NCBI GenBank assembly: GCA_000437515.1
Contig: FR898414.1
Span: 1-12,487 of the forward strand
From: Acidiphilium sp. CAG:727
GTDB taxonomy: Bacteria > Bacillota > Clostridia > Christensenellales > Borkfalkiaceae
Reading direction: 5' to 3'
Length of the DNA: 12,487 bases
Positions 1 to 7,161 of this stretch are shown here, in pieces; positions within the stretch are counted from its first letter, which is position 1; every line of letters starts with the position of its first letter. The translations under genes were made by a program, and so were the position numbers. The notes below the pieces were generated by a model. It worked only from the letters and a program-made list of their open reading frames with translations, was not told the origin of the DNA and made no database searches.

Positions 1-781
1 TCATTGTCAGAGTTTTCCGACGAGTAATCATTACGGGGCGACTGCCGACGGTCTGGTGATAGCGTACAGATCGGGCGCGAAACTTATCTGCGCCGACACG
101 CTTCAATATCACCCCACGGGCGCGGCGGAACCGTCTGCGCTTTACGGCAAACTCGTTACCGAAAAAGCCCGTTCGTTAAGCGCAGCCCGTTCGTTAGGCG
201 CGCAACTCGTAAATAAAGACGGCGCGGCGTTCGTCAACCCGCTTGAAACCCGCGACGTAATTGCGGCGGCTATCATCCGCGAATGTAAAATCGGAAACGG
301 AATAAAGACCGCAAACGGTTTCGGAGTGTGGCTCGATACGCCTATGATAGAAAAGATAAACGGCGACGGAACGATCGAAAAAAGACTTCCGTCTACGTTC
401 AGAACGTTTGAAAGAGCGGGTATAGACGTAAGAAAAGAGCCGATTGCGGTTTACCCAACGCTGCATTATCAGAACGGCGGAATAGAAATAGACGAAAATT
501 GCGAAGCGGTCGGCGTTAAAAATCTTTTCGCGTGCGGCGAGGCGGCGGGCGGTATTCACGGCAGAAACAGACTTATGGGTAACTCGCTTGCCGATATAAT
601 CGTATTCGGCAGAACCGCCGGAAGAGTTGCCGCCGACAGAGCGAAAAATATTCGCGTCGGCAAACTTACGCTCGGGCACGCAGAGAATTTCACGAAAGAA
701 CTCGAAAAGGCGGGGGTGAAACCGGTCTGCCTTTCGCCCGAAATCCTCGGCAAAGCGACTCTGAATAAAAGTTTTGATTAA
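1..781 (+). CDS. FAD-binding fumarate reductase/succinate dehydrogenase-like flavoprotein, 3' part
   Basis: This is the C-terminal part of a flavoprotein of the FrdA/SdhA/L-aspartate oxidase superfamily, which moves electrons between an FAD-bound hydride and a dicarboxylate such as fumarate. The reading frame is open to the left edge (codons from base 2), so GTG 56 is not the true start. Family landmarks in order: SNHYGATADG, QYHPTG (substrate site), LVNKDG, a conserved Arg in TRDV, HYQNGGIEID, and the FAD-contacting end NLFACGEAAGGIHGRNRLMGN followed by SLADIIVFGR. After that only about 50 residues remain, so the long C-terminal domain of respiratory SdhA/FrdA is missing; this suggests a shorter fumarate reductase-like enzyme. 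A short tandem duplication lies at 167-202 (separate entry). No iron-sulfur or membrane subunit follows; pgk has its own promoter 16 bp downstream. The superfamily is clear, the exact substrate is not. Confidence 0.85.
   Translation, partial: HCQSFPTSNHYGATADGLVIAYRSGAKLICADTLQYHPTGAAEPSALYGKLVTEKARSLSAARSLGAQLVNKDGAAFVNPLETRDVIAAAIIRECKIGNGIKTANGFGVWLDTPMIEKINGDGTIEKRLPSTFRTFERAGIDVRKEPIAVYPTLHYQNGGIEIDENCEAVGVKNLFACGEAAGGIHGRNRLMGNSLADIIVFGRTAGRVAADRAKNIRVGKLTLGHAENFTKELEKAGVKPVCLSPEILGKATLNKSFD
167..202 (+). repeat. 18-bp tandem duplication inside the flavoprotein gene
   Basis: Bases 167-184 and 185-202 are adjacent copies of one 18-nt unit differing at two positions. They encode ARSLSA followed by ARSLGA, an in-frame addition of six residues just before the LVNKDG motif. 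Relatives normally have one copy here (TEKARSLGAQ-like). The reading frame is kept. Confidence 0.8.
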
Positions 782-796
782 AAACGCTTATATTTA

Positions 797-825
797 TTGA
801 CAATCGAGTCGATATATATTAAAAT
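797..825 (+). promoter_or_regulatory. Sigma-A-type promoter for pgk-tpiA-gpmI
   Basis: A perfect -35 box TTGACA (797-802) and the -10 box TAAAAT (820-825) are separated by exactly 17 nt. Predicted transcription starts near 832, giving a leader of about 34 nt before the pgk ATG. This is the strongest promoter-like sequence in the window, fitting a highly expressed glycolytic operon. Confidence 0.85.
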
Positions 826-865
826 ATGTAAGGAAATTAAAAAAACCGAAAGGAGTTTTACTGTT

Positions 866-2212
866 ATGAACAAAATGTCCGTAAAAGACGTAGACGTCAA
901 AGGTAAAAGATGTTTAGTCAGATGCGATTTTAACGTACCCATGAAAGACGGCGTTATAACCGACGAAAACAGAATCAACGGAGCGCTTCCCACCATAAAA
1001 TACCTTATGGAACACGGCGCAAAGGTTATTCTTTGTTCGCACATGGGTAAACCCCACAATATATTCACCGAAGGCTTCGGTCTTAACAAGAAAGAGAAGA
1101 AAGCGGTAGAGGCTCTTCCCGAAGAAGAGAGAGCGGCCGCCAAAGCGGCTTATCTCGAAAAGGCGAAAAAGGGCGATTTGAAAAAATTCACGCTTGCTCC
1201 CGTCGCCGCAAGACTCAACGAACTTTTAGGCGGCAAAGTTGCGTTCGCAACCGATATAGTAGGCGCCGACGCGCAGGCTAAAGTCGCCGCTTTGAAGGAA
1301 GGAGAGTGCGTACTCCTCGAAAACCTTCGTTTCGACGCGGGCGAAGAGGGCAGAGATGAAGAATTCTGCCGTAAACTCGCATCGTTCTGCGATATATACG
1401 TCAACGACGCGTTCGGAACGGCTCATCGTTCGCACGCTTCCACCGCGGCTATCGTCGAATACGGTTTCGTAAAGACCGCGGTATGCGGCTTCCTTATCGA
1501 AAAGGAACTTTCCGTCATGGCGGAAGCGCTCGAACACCCCGTAAGACCGTTCGTCGCAATCCTGGGCGGAGCGAAAGTCGCCGATAAACTTAACGTTATT
1601 TCCAACCTCCTCGAAAAATGCGATACGCTTATCATAGGCGGCGGAATGGCGTACACGTTCCTTAAAGCGCAGGGATACGAAGTAGGTAAGTCGTTGGTCG
1701 ACGATACTAAAATCGATTACTGTAAAGAAATGATGGCTAAAGCCGAAAAAGAAGGTAAGAAACTTCTTCTTCCCGTAGACGGAGTAGAAATCAAAGATTT
1801 CCCCGACCCGATCGACGCGCCGATCGAAACCGTCGTGAGAAAAGTCGGCGAATTCGATGCGGATATGGAGTCTGCCGATATAGGACCAGAAACCCGTAAA
1901 CTTTACGCCGACGCTCTCGTAGGGGCGAAGACGATTATCTGGAACGGACCTATGGGCGTTTTCGAAAATCCGACCTTGGCAGCGGGCACTATAGCGATAG
2001 CGAAGGCTATGGCCGACTGCAAAGACGCTACGACAATCATCGGCGGCGGGGATTCTGCGGCGGGGGGGGGCCCAGGAGATTCTGCGGCGGCGGTTGCCCA
2101 ACTCGGTTTTGCCGATAAAATGACTCACATTTCGACCGGAGGCGGCGCTTCGCTCGAACTTTTCGAAGGGAAGAAACTTCCCGGCATCGAATGTCTTAAC
2201 GATAAAAAGTAA
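866..2212 (+). CDS. pgk: Phosphoglycerate kinase
   Basis: PGK catalyses 1,3-bisphosphoglycerate + ADP to 3-phosphoglycerate + ATP in cytoplasmic glycolysis. ATG 866 is chosen because AGGAG at 851-855 lies 10 nt upstream and because an upstream in-frame TTG at 797 is the -35 box itself. The protein has 448 residues, long for bacterial PGK (about 395-420). Visible motifs: RCDFNVP (19-25), CSHMGKP (57-63), LENLRF, GGGMAYTFLKAQG, WNGPMGVFE and the C-terminal HISTGGGASLELFEGK. Two things explain the length. A lysine/glutamate-rich insertion of roughly 30-45 residues follows CSHMGKP, as in other Clostridia-like PGKs. A nine-residue duplication splits the nucleotide-binding motif into GGGDSAAGGGPGDSAAAV (393-410), where the family has GGGDSAAAV. 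That second change is unusual and may be real or a sequence artefact. It is the first gene of an operon with tpiA 16 nt downstream. Confidence 0.97.
   Translation: MNKMSVKDVDVKGKRCLVRCDFNVPMKDGVITDENRINGALPTIKYLMEHGAKVILCSHMGKPHNIFTEGFGLNKKEKKAVEALPEEERAAAKAAYLEKAKKGDLKKFTLAPVAARLNELLGGKVAFATDIVGADAQAKVAALKEGECVLLENLRFDAGEEGRDEEFCRKLASFCDIYVNDAFGTAHRSHASTAAIVEYGFVKTAVCGFLIEKELSVMAEALEHPVRPFVAILGGAKVADKLNVISNLLEKCDTLIIGGGMAYTFLKAQGYEVGKSLVDDTKIDYCKEMMAKAEKEGKKLLLPVDGVEIKDFPDPIDAPIETVVRKVGEFDADMESADIGPETRKLYADALVGAKTIIWNGPMGVFENPTLAAGTIAIAKAMADCKDATTIIGGGDSAAGGGPGDSAAAVAQLGFADKMTHISTGGGASLELFEGKKLPGIECLNDKK
2051..2090 (+). repeat. In-frame 27-bp duplication with nine-G run in pgk
   Basis: The 13-mer GATTCTGCGGCGG occurs at 2051-2063 and again at 2078-2090, offset by 27 nt. 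Between the copies lies a run of nine G (2062-2070) followed by CCC. The net effect is nine extra codons in the conserved GGGDSAAAV loop of PGK with the frame preserved. Confidence 0.85.
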
Positions 2213-2228
2213 TTCAGGAGTTTTTACT

Positions 2229-2981
2229 ATGAGAAAAGCGATTATTGCAGGCAACTGGAAAATGAATAAAACCATGGCTGAAACCAAAGCCATGATAACC
2301 GAACTCGCTCCGCTCGTAAAAGACGCGACTTGCGACGTCGTACTTTGCGTTCCTTTCACCGATATTCAGACGGCGAAAAGAGCGGCGAGAGGAACTAACA
2401 TCAAGATCGGCGCGGAAAACGTTCATTGGGCGGAAAAAGGAGCGTTCACGGGCGAAATTTCCGCCGAGATGCTCAAAGAATTAAAAGTAGATTACGTTAT
2501 CATCGGACACAGCGAAAGAAGACAATATTTCGGCGAAACCGACGAAACCGTAAACAAGAGGGTTCAGGCTGCGCTTAACGCAAAGTTAAGACCTATCGTA
2601 TGCGTCGGCGAAACCGAAGCGGAAAGAGTTTGCAGATTGACCGAAAAAGTTCTCGAAAGACAAATCGTCGAAGGGCTTAAAGGTTTCAAAAGCAAAGATT
2701 TCGATAAGATCGTCATTGCCTACGAACCCGTTTGGGCTATCGGTACGGGTAAGACCGCTACCGCGGAAGACGCTAACGAAACCATCGGCTTTATCCGTAA
2801 AGTTCTCGCTAAAAAATTCCATAGATCCATTGCCGAAAAGACGAGAATCCAATACGGCGGTTCTATGAACGTAAAGAATTGCAAAGAACTTATGGCTAAA
2901 GAGGAAATCGACGGCGGACTTATCGGCGGCGCGTCCTTAAAGGCTCAAGACTTCTCCTGCATCGTAAACTACGACAAATAA
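2229..2981 (+). CDS. tpiA: Triosephosphate isomerase
   Basis: This enzyme interconverts dihydroxyacetone phosphate and glyceraldehyde 3-phosphate in cytoplasmic glycolysis. The 250 residues match the usual family length. Catalytic positions are all visible: Asn9 and Lys11 in GNWKMNKT, His94 in IIGHSERR with Glu96 next to it, and the general base Glu166 in AYEPVWAIGTGKTAT, which starts the flexible loop 6. The phosphate-binding end YGGSMNVKN and GGLIGGASL are also present. ATG 2229 follows CAGGAG (2215-2220) at 8 nt. The gene lies 16 nt after pgk and is evidently cotranscribed with it; a small hairpin separates it from gpmI. Nothing in the protein looks abnormal. Confidence 0.98.
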   Translation: MRKAIIAGNWKMNKTMAETKAMITELAPLVKDATCDVVLCVPFTDIQTAKRAARGTNIKIGAENVHWAEKGAFTGEISAEMLKELKVDYVIIGHSERRQYFGETDETVNKRVQAALNAKLRPIVCVGETEAERVCRLTEKVLERQIVEGLKGFKSKDFDKIVIAYEPVWAIGTGKTATAEDANETIGFIRKVLAKKFHRSIAEKTRIQYGGSMNVKNCKELMAKEEIDGGLIGGASLKAQDFSCIVNYDK

Positions 2982-2994
2982 TAAATAAATCGGG

Positions 2995-3014
2995 GGCGGC
3001 GTTTATACGCCGCC
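2995..3014 (+). promoter_or_regulatory. Perfect 8-bp hairpin between tpiA and gpmI
   Basis: GGCGGCGT (2995-3002), loop TTAT, then ACGCCGCC (3007-3014) forms a perfect GC-rich stem. Only three T follow before TATAAAAGG, so it is a poor terminator. It ends 6 nt before the gpmI ribosome binding site (AAAGGA, 3021-3026). It could be an mRNA-processing or stability element, or a leaky attenuator. Confidence 0.6.
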
Positions 3015-3032
3015 TTTATAAAAGGAACTATT

Positions 3033-4583
3033 ATGGTAAAAATGAAAACCAGACCCGTATGTCTGTTCATTATGGACGGATACGGACTTAACAAGGATAA
3101 ATACGGAAACGCAATAGAGATCGCTCACGAGGGCGTTATAGAAAATCTTATGAAGAAATATCCGTCGACCAATCTCGGCGCGAGCGGACTTTCGGTAGGT
3201 CTTCCCGACGGACAAATGGGCAACAGCGAAGTCGGACACCTCAATATGGGCGCGGGCAGAATCGTATATCAGGATTTAACCCGTATCACCAAGGCTATTC
3301 AGGACGGCGACTTCTTTGAAAACGAAGAACTCATTTCCGCTATGGACGGCGCGAAGAATTCGGGCAAAAAACTTCATCTGTACGGATTGTTGTCGTCCGG
3401 CGGCGTGCACAGTCATATAACGCATCTGTTCGCGCTGCTCGAAATGGCAAAAAAACGCGGAGTAAAAGACGTTTTCGTTCATTGCTTTATGGACGGCAGA
3501 GACGTTTCTCCTACGAGCGGCGCGGAATTTATCGCCGAACTCGAAAACGAAATGAAAAAAATCGGCGTAGGCAAAATAGCAACGATAAGCGGCAGATACT
3601 ACGCTATGGACAGAGATAACCGTTGGGAAAGGGTAGTCAAAGCGTACGAAGCGATGACTGTCGGCAACGGCGTAAAGGCAACCGATGCGAAGACCGCGGT
3701 TGAAGAAAGTTATAGAGCGGGCGTCACCGACGAATTTATCGTTCCGACTAATATTTTCGAAAACGGTAAACCCGTAGGTCTGATCGAAAAGGGCGACAGC
3801 GTTATATTCTTCAACTTCCGCCCCGACAGAGCGAGAGAACTTTCGAGAGCGTTTACCGAAGAAGAATTCAACGGTTTTGAAAGAAAAACGGGACTGTTAG
3901 GACTTAACTATGTCGGTTTTACGAAGTACGACGAAACGTTCAGACACGTAAAAATCGCGTTCAGAAAACAGGAACTTCATAACACGCTCGGCAAATATCT
4001 CGCCGATAACGGTTATACGCAACTTCGTATTGCCGAAACCGAAAAATACGCGCACGTAACGTTTTTCTTCAACGGCGGCGTAGAAGAACCCGAAAAGAAC
4101 GAATACAGAGATTTAATTCCTTCGCCGAAGGTTGCAACCTACGATTTGCAGCCCGAAATGAGCGCGTATCTCGTAACCGATAAAGTGCTTGAAGAAATCG
4201 ACTCCGATAAGTTTGACGTAATTATACTCAACTACGCCAACTGCGATATGGTCGGGCATACGGGAGTTCTGGAAGCGGCGGTCAAGGCCGTCAAGACGGT
4301 TGAAGATTGCGTAGGCAAAATAACCGAAGCCGTGCTTAAAAAGGGCGGAAGTTGTCTTATAACCGCAGACCACGGTAACGCGGATAAGATGATCGCCGAA
4401 GACGGTTCGCCGTTTACCGCTCACACCACCAACAGAGTTCCGTTTATTCTCGTAAGCGAAGACCTGAAAAACGTGACGCTTCGCGACGGAGGTATTCTGG
4501 CGGACATCGCTCCTACGCTTTTGGAGGTTATGGGCGAAACCGCGCCGGCAGAAATGACGGGAAAATCGTTAATCGTTAAATAA
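3033..4583 (+). CDS. gpmI: 2,3-bisphosphoglycerate-independent phosphoglycerate mutase
   Basis: This metal-dependent enzyme (usually Mn2+) of the alkaline-phosphatase superfamily interconverts 3- and 2-phosphoglycerate through a phosphoserine intermediate. The 516 residues are the usual length. Visible landmarks: metal ligand Asp15 in IMDGYGLN; nucleophile Ser65 in MGNSEVGHLNMGAGR; GGVHSHITHL and HCFMDGRDVSPTSG in the phosphotransferase domain insert; SGRYYAMDRDNRWERV; FNFRPDRARELSRAF; LRIAETEKYAHVTFFFNGG; NYANCDMVGHTG; and the second metal cluster TADHGNADKM with AHTTNRVPFI. ATG 3033 is favoured over ATG 3042 because AAAGGA (3021-3026) lies 6 nt before it. It is the last gene of the pgk-tpiA-gpmI operon; enolase and GAPDH are not in the window. 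Confidence 0.98.
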   Translation: MVKMKTRPVCLFIMDGYGLNKDKYGNAIEIAHEGVIENLMKKYPSTNLGASGLSVGLPDGQMGNSEVGHLNMGAGRIVYQDLTRITKAIQDGDFFENEELISAMDGAKNSGKKLHLYGLLSSGGVHSHITHLFALLEMAKKRGVKDVFVHCFMDGRDVSPTSGAEFIAELENEMKKIGVGKIATISGRYYAMDRDNRWERVVKAYEAMTVGNGVKATDAKTAVEESYRAGVTDEFIVPTNIFENGKPVGLIEKGDSVIFFNFRPDRARELSRAFTEEEFNGFERKTGLLGLNYVGFTKYDETFRHVKIAFRKQELHNTLGKYLADNGYTQLRIAETEKYAHVTFFFNGGVEEPEKNEYRDLIPSPKVATYDLQPEMSAYLVTDKVLEEIDSDKFDVIILNYANCDMVGHTGVLEAAVKAVKTVEDCVGKITEAVLKKGGSCLITADHGNADKMIAEDGSPFTAHTTNRVPFILVSEDLKNVTLRDGGILADIAPTLLEVMGETAPAEMTGKSLIVK

Positions 4584-4608
4584 TTTCGCATTTTCGGGGT
4601 GCAAACGC

Positions 4609-4637
4609 TTGCTTTTGCATAAAGAGTATGCTAAAAT
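4609..4637 (+). promoter_or_regulatory. Promoter for secG (extended -10)
   Basis: TTGCTT (4609-4614), 17 nt, then TAAAAT (4632-4637), with TG at 4629-4630 forming an extended -10. It lies in the 95-nt gap between gpmI and secG and gives a leader of about 35 nt. No convincing terminator separates it from gpmI, so read-through is also possible. Confidence 0.75.
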
Positions 4638-4678
4638 AGTAACGCTTTGATTAAATCCTGTTATGGGAGAGAATAAAA

Positions 4679-4963
4679 ATGTTAGAAAATTTACTTATAA
4701 AATTCGAAACTGCGTCCGCGATATGTATTCCGCTTCTAATCGTTGCGATTATCTGCGCGATTTTCGTTATAGTCGTCGTAATGATGCAGTCGAGTAATTC
4801 AAACGGTATCAGCGCGCTCGGCGGTCAGCAAGAAACTTTTTACGGTAAAAATAAAGGCAAAACAATGGAACATAAGTTGAGAAGACTTACGGTAATCGCG
4901 GTGACCGTTCTGGCTGCCGTTATGATTGCGTTTTGCGTTATCGTTTTCCGTATTACGGACTGA
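4679..4963 (+). CDS. secG: Preprotein translocase subunit SecG
   Basis: SecG is the small accessory membrane subunit of the SecYEG channel and helps SecA-driven export. The 94-residue protein has the expected layout: a first hydrophobic helix at about residues 14-36, a conserved loop MQSSNSNGISALGG with ETFYGKNKG (37-60), and a second helix at about 70-90. Length and topology match the family, and the position in front of rnr and smpB is the usual one in Bacillota. ATG 4679 follows GGGAGA (4665-4670) at 8 nt. A hairpin with a T-run begins 16 nt after its stop and touches the rnr start. Confidence 0.92.
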   Translation: MLENLLIKFETASAICIPLLIVAIICAIFVIVVVMMQSSNSNGISALGGQQETFYGKNKGKTMEHKLRRLTVIAVTVLAAVMIAFCVIVFRITD

Positions 4964-4979
4964 TAATCATCGTTTCTTT

Positions 4980-5012
4980 GCGGGCGCCGTTGAGGCGTCC
5001 GCTTATTTTTTT
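4980..5012 (+). terminator. Intrinsic terminator-like hairpin between secG and rnr
   Basis: A 9-bp stem with one G-U pair (4980-4988 with 4994-5002) and a GTTGA loop is followed by TTA and seven T (5006-5012). This is a textbook rho-independent terminator, yet its last T is immediately followed by the ATG of rnr at 5013. It may terminate part of the secG transcript or act as an attenuator for rnr. Confidence 0.8.
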
Positions 5013-7130
5013 ATGAACGTATATGGTTTTATAGCCGATAAATTCGCTTCCGGCGAATGGATAGGCTACGGTAAAAAGAGAATATTCGCCGAGTTCGGCA
5101 CGAAATCGACCTTTGAAAGGCGAGCGATAGAAGACGTGTTGCGCCGTATGGAAAAAGACGGCGTGATCGTTTACGAGAACGGAAAATTTTTACGTCCCGA
5201 AGACTGCGGTTTTATAAAGGGAGTAATTCGCGGAAACGAGCGCGGCTTCGCATTCGTTACGGGTGAAGACGGTAACGATTATTTCATTCCGCATAAACGG
5301 CTTAACGGCGCGTGCCATAAAGACGAAGTTTTTATACGTAAAGTTGAAAGCGATCGCGGTTCGACGGACGAAGCGGAAGTCGTTAAAATCGTTTCGAGGG
5401 GTATTTTATCTACGGGCGGAACGTATTATAAAGAGAAGACTTTCGGTTTCGTTCGACCGGATGACAAAAATTACTACAACGATATACGCGTTCCGTTTTC
5501 GCTTGCAGGTAAAGCGAAAACGGGCGATAAAGTTATCGTCGATATAGTTTCTTTTCCCGAAAACGACGCTCCCGAAGGAAAAATAAGAGAGATTTTAGGC
5601 AAAAGCGGCGATTTGTTCGTTGAAGAAAATTCAGTAATAACGTCTTTCGGTTACACTGAAAAGTTCCCCGAAAGCGTAAAAGGCGAGGTCGAAAAAATCT
5701 CTCAGAAAGTGCCTGACAGCGCGATTATCGGCAGAAAAAATTATACCGACCGTCTGATTATCACGATAGACGGGGAAGACAGCAGAGATTATGACGACGC
5801 CGTCGAAGTCGAAATGCTGAAAAACGGGAACTATCTTTTGGGCGTGCATATCGCAGACGTTTCCGAGTACGTAAAGCCTCGTTCGGAAACGGATAAGGAA
5901 GCGTACGAAAGAACTACCAGCGTGTATTTCCCCGATATGGTTATACCTATGCTTCCGAAAGAACTTTCAAACGGAATTTGTTCGCTTAACGAGAACGAAG
6001 TAAGGCTTACGCTTTCGTGTATTATCGAAATAGATAAAAGCGGCGAAATCGTCGGCAGAGAAATCTATAAAAGCGTAATAAAATCTAAAAAACGCATGAC
6101 TTATACTGACGTTCAGGCTATCCTGGACGGTAACGAAGAGATCGTACGAAAATATCGCGAAATCGTTCCGATGATTAAAAATATGCGTTCTCTTCAACTC
6201 GTATTAACCAAAAAACGCTCTGAGCGGGGAAGTATCGACCTCGACGTAAGAGATAGCCATATAACCATAAAGGACGAAACAATCGACGTCGAACCGCAAA
6301 AGAACCTTGACGCGTATAAGATTATCGAGGAATTTATGGTTCTTTGCAACGAAGAAATCGCGGAGTATCTTTATTATCTCGAATTGCCTTGCATATACCG
6401 CGTACACGAAAAACCTTCTACAGAAAAAGCAAGCGATTTTATCGCGTTTCTGAATACTCTCGGCATAGCGGTAAAGTGGAAACCCGAAGATTGTCGTCCG
6501 TCGGATTTTTCGGCTGTACTTAAAAAAGTAGACGGCGAACCGATTTATCCCGTCGTCAATAAAGTAATGCTTCGTTCGATGCAAAAGGCGAAGTACAGCG
6601 AGCAAAACCTCGGGCATTTCGGCATTTCAAGTAAGTGTTATTGTCATTTTACTTCCCCTATAAGGCGATATCCCGACCTTATAGTGCATAGGATAGTAAA
6701 GGCTTCACTCGACGGAGATATGACGTCGCTCGTAGAAAATTATTCTACTTTCGTTGCCGAGGCCGCTATGCGGTCTTCCGTAAACGAAAGAAAGGCGGAC
6801 GAAGCGGAAAGAGCGGTAGACGATATTTATAAAGCGGCGTATATGAGCGGGCGCGTCGGTATGGAATACGACGCGGTAATAAGCGGCGTCAACTCTTCGG
6901 GCGTATTCTGCGAACTCGAAAACGGCGTAGAAGGTTTCACTCGTATCGGAGATTTACCCCGCGGTAATTACGTTTACGACGAAAAGACGTATTCTCTTCG
7001 CTCGGGTAAACGATCGTATTCGCTCGGCGAAGAGGTAAGGATCGGCGTTCTTGACGCAAACGTCGCTACGAAAAAGGTCGATTTTATAATACTTTCAAAA
7101 AAAGATTGTAAACGGTCGGCTAAAACTTGA
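5013..7130 (+). CDS. rnr: Ribonuclease R
   Basis: RNase R is a processive 3'-5' hydrolytic exoribonuclease that degrades structured RNA and, with tmRNA-SmpB, non-stop mRNAs. The 705-residue protein shows a winged-helix-like N terminus (about 1-60), cold-shock/OB domains (about 66-190, including RGFAFV), the RNB catalytic domain (about 235-565) and a C-terminal S1 domain (about 615-695). The metal-binding aspartates are intact in DGEDSRDYDDAV (Asp253, 259, 261, 262). HFTSPIRRYPDL (545-556) is the RNB signature near the substrate channel. The basic C-terminal tail is short. ATG 5013 gives the expected N terminus; the upstream in-frame TTG at 4926 lies inside secG and adds an unrelated segment. 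No Shine-Dalgarno sequence precedes ATG 5013, only the T-run of a hairpin, so expression control here is unusual. smpB follows 31 nt after the stop. Confidence 0.95.
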   Translation: MNVYGFIADKFASGEWIGYGKKRIFAEFGTKSTFERRAIEDVLRRMEKDGVIVYENGKFLRPEDCGFIKGVIRGNERGFAFVTGEDGNDYFIPHKRLNGACHKDEVFIRKVESDRGSTDEAEVVKIVSRGILSTGGTYYKEKTFGFVRPDDKNYYNDIRVPFSLAGKAKTGDKVIVDIVSFPENDAPEGKIREILGKSGDLFVEENSVITSFGYTEKFPESVKGEVEKISQKVPDSAIIGRKNYTDRLIITIDGEDSRDYDDAVEVEMLKNGNYLLGVHIADVSEYVKPRSETDKEAYERTTSVYFPDMVIPMLPKELSNGICSLNENEVRLTLSCIIEIDKSGEIVGREIYKSVIKSKKRMTYTDVQAILDGNEEIVRKYREIVPMIKNMRSLQLVLTKKRSERGSIDLDVRDSHITIKDETIDVEPQKNLDAYKIIEEFMVLCNEEIAEYLYYLELPCIYRVHEKPSTEKASDFIAFLNTLGIAVKWKPEDCRPSDFSAVLKKVDGEPIYPVVNKVMLRSMQKAKYSEQNLGHFGISSKCYCHFTSPIRRYPDLIVHRIVKASLDGDMTSLVENYSTFVAEAAMRSSVNERKADEAERAVDDIYKAAYMSGRVGMEYDAVISGVNSSGVFCELENGVEGFTRIGDLPRGNYVYDEKTYSLRSGKRSYSLGEEVRIGVLDANVATKKVDFIILSKKDCKRSAKT

Positions 7131-7155
7131 AAACGAACGTAAAATATGGTAGAAT
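7127..7155 (+). promoter_or_regulatory. Promoter for smpB-ssrA (extended -10)
   Basis: TTGAAA (7127-7132) overlaps the rnr stop codon; after 17 nt comes TAGAAT (7150-7155), preceded by TG at 7147-7148. The predicted transcription start, about 7 nt after the -10, falls at 7161-7163, on the smpB ATG at 7162. It probably drives smpB and the tmRNA gene. Confidence 0.75.
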
Positions 7156-7161
7156 ATGCGT

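Noticed and set aside
797..865. N-terminal extension of PGK from TTG 797
   Set aside because: That TTG is the first half of the -35 box; AGGAG at 851-855 clearly directs ATG 866, which gives the normal N terminus.
2273..2294. Inverted repeat CATGGCT/AGCCATG in the tpiA coding region
   Set aside because: Seven pairs with an 8-nt loop inside conserved coding sequence, no T-run and no sign of function; likely chance.
1226..2359. 377-codon open frame on the minus strand opposite pgk
   Set aside because: It lies wholly over strong pgk and tpiA coding sequence, has no family-like motifs or start signals, and long antisense frames are expected with this codon use.
4600..4618. Possible terminator after gpmI
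   Set aside because: TGCAAA/TTTGCA gives only a six-pair weak stem, overlaps the secG -35 and has no T-run.
4926..5012. N-terminal extension of RNase R from TTG 4926
   Set aside because: The added residues come from the end of secG and the hairpin read in another frame, do not resemble RNase R, and have no start signals.
5263..5547. 94-codon basic open frame inside rnr
   Set aside because: It is an out-of-frame reading of the RNase R cold-shock region with low-complexity basic residues and no start signals.
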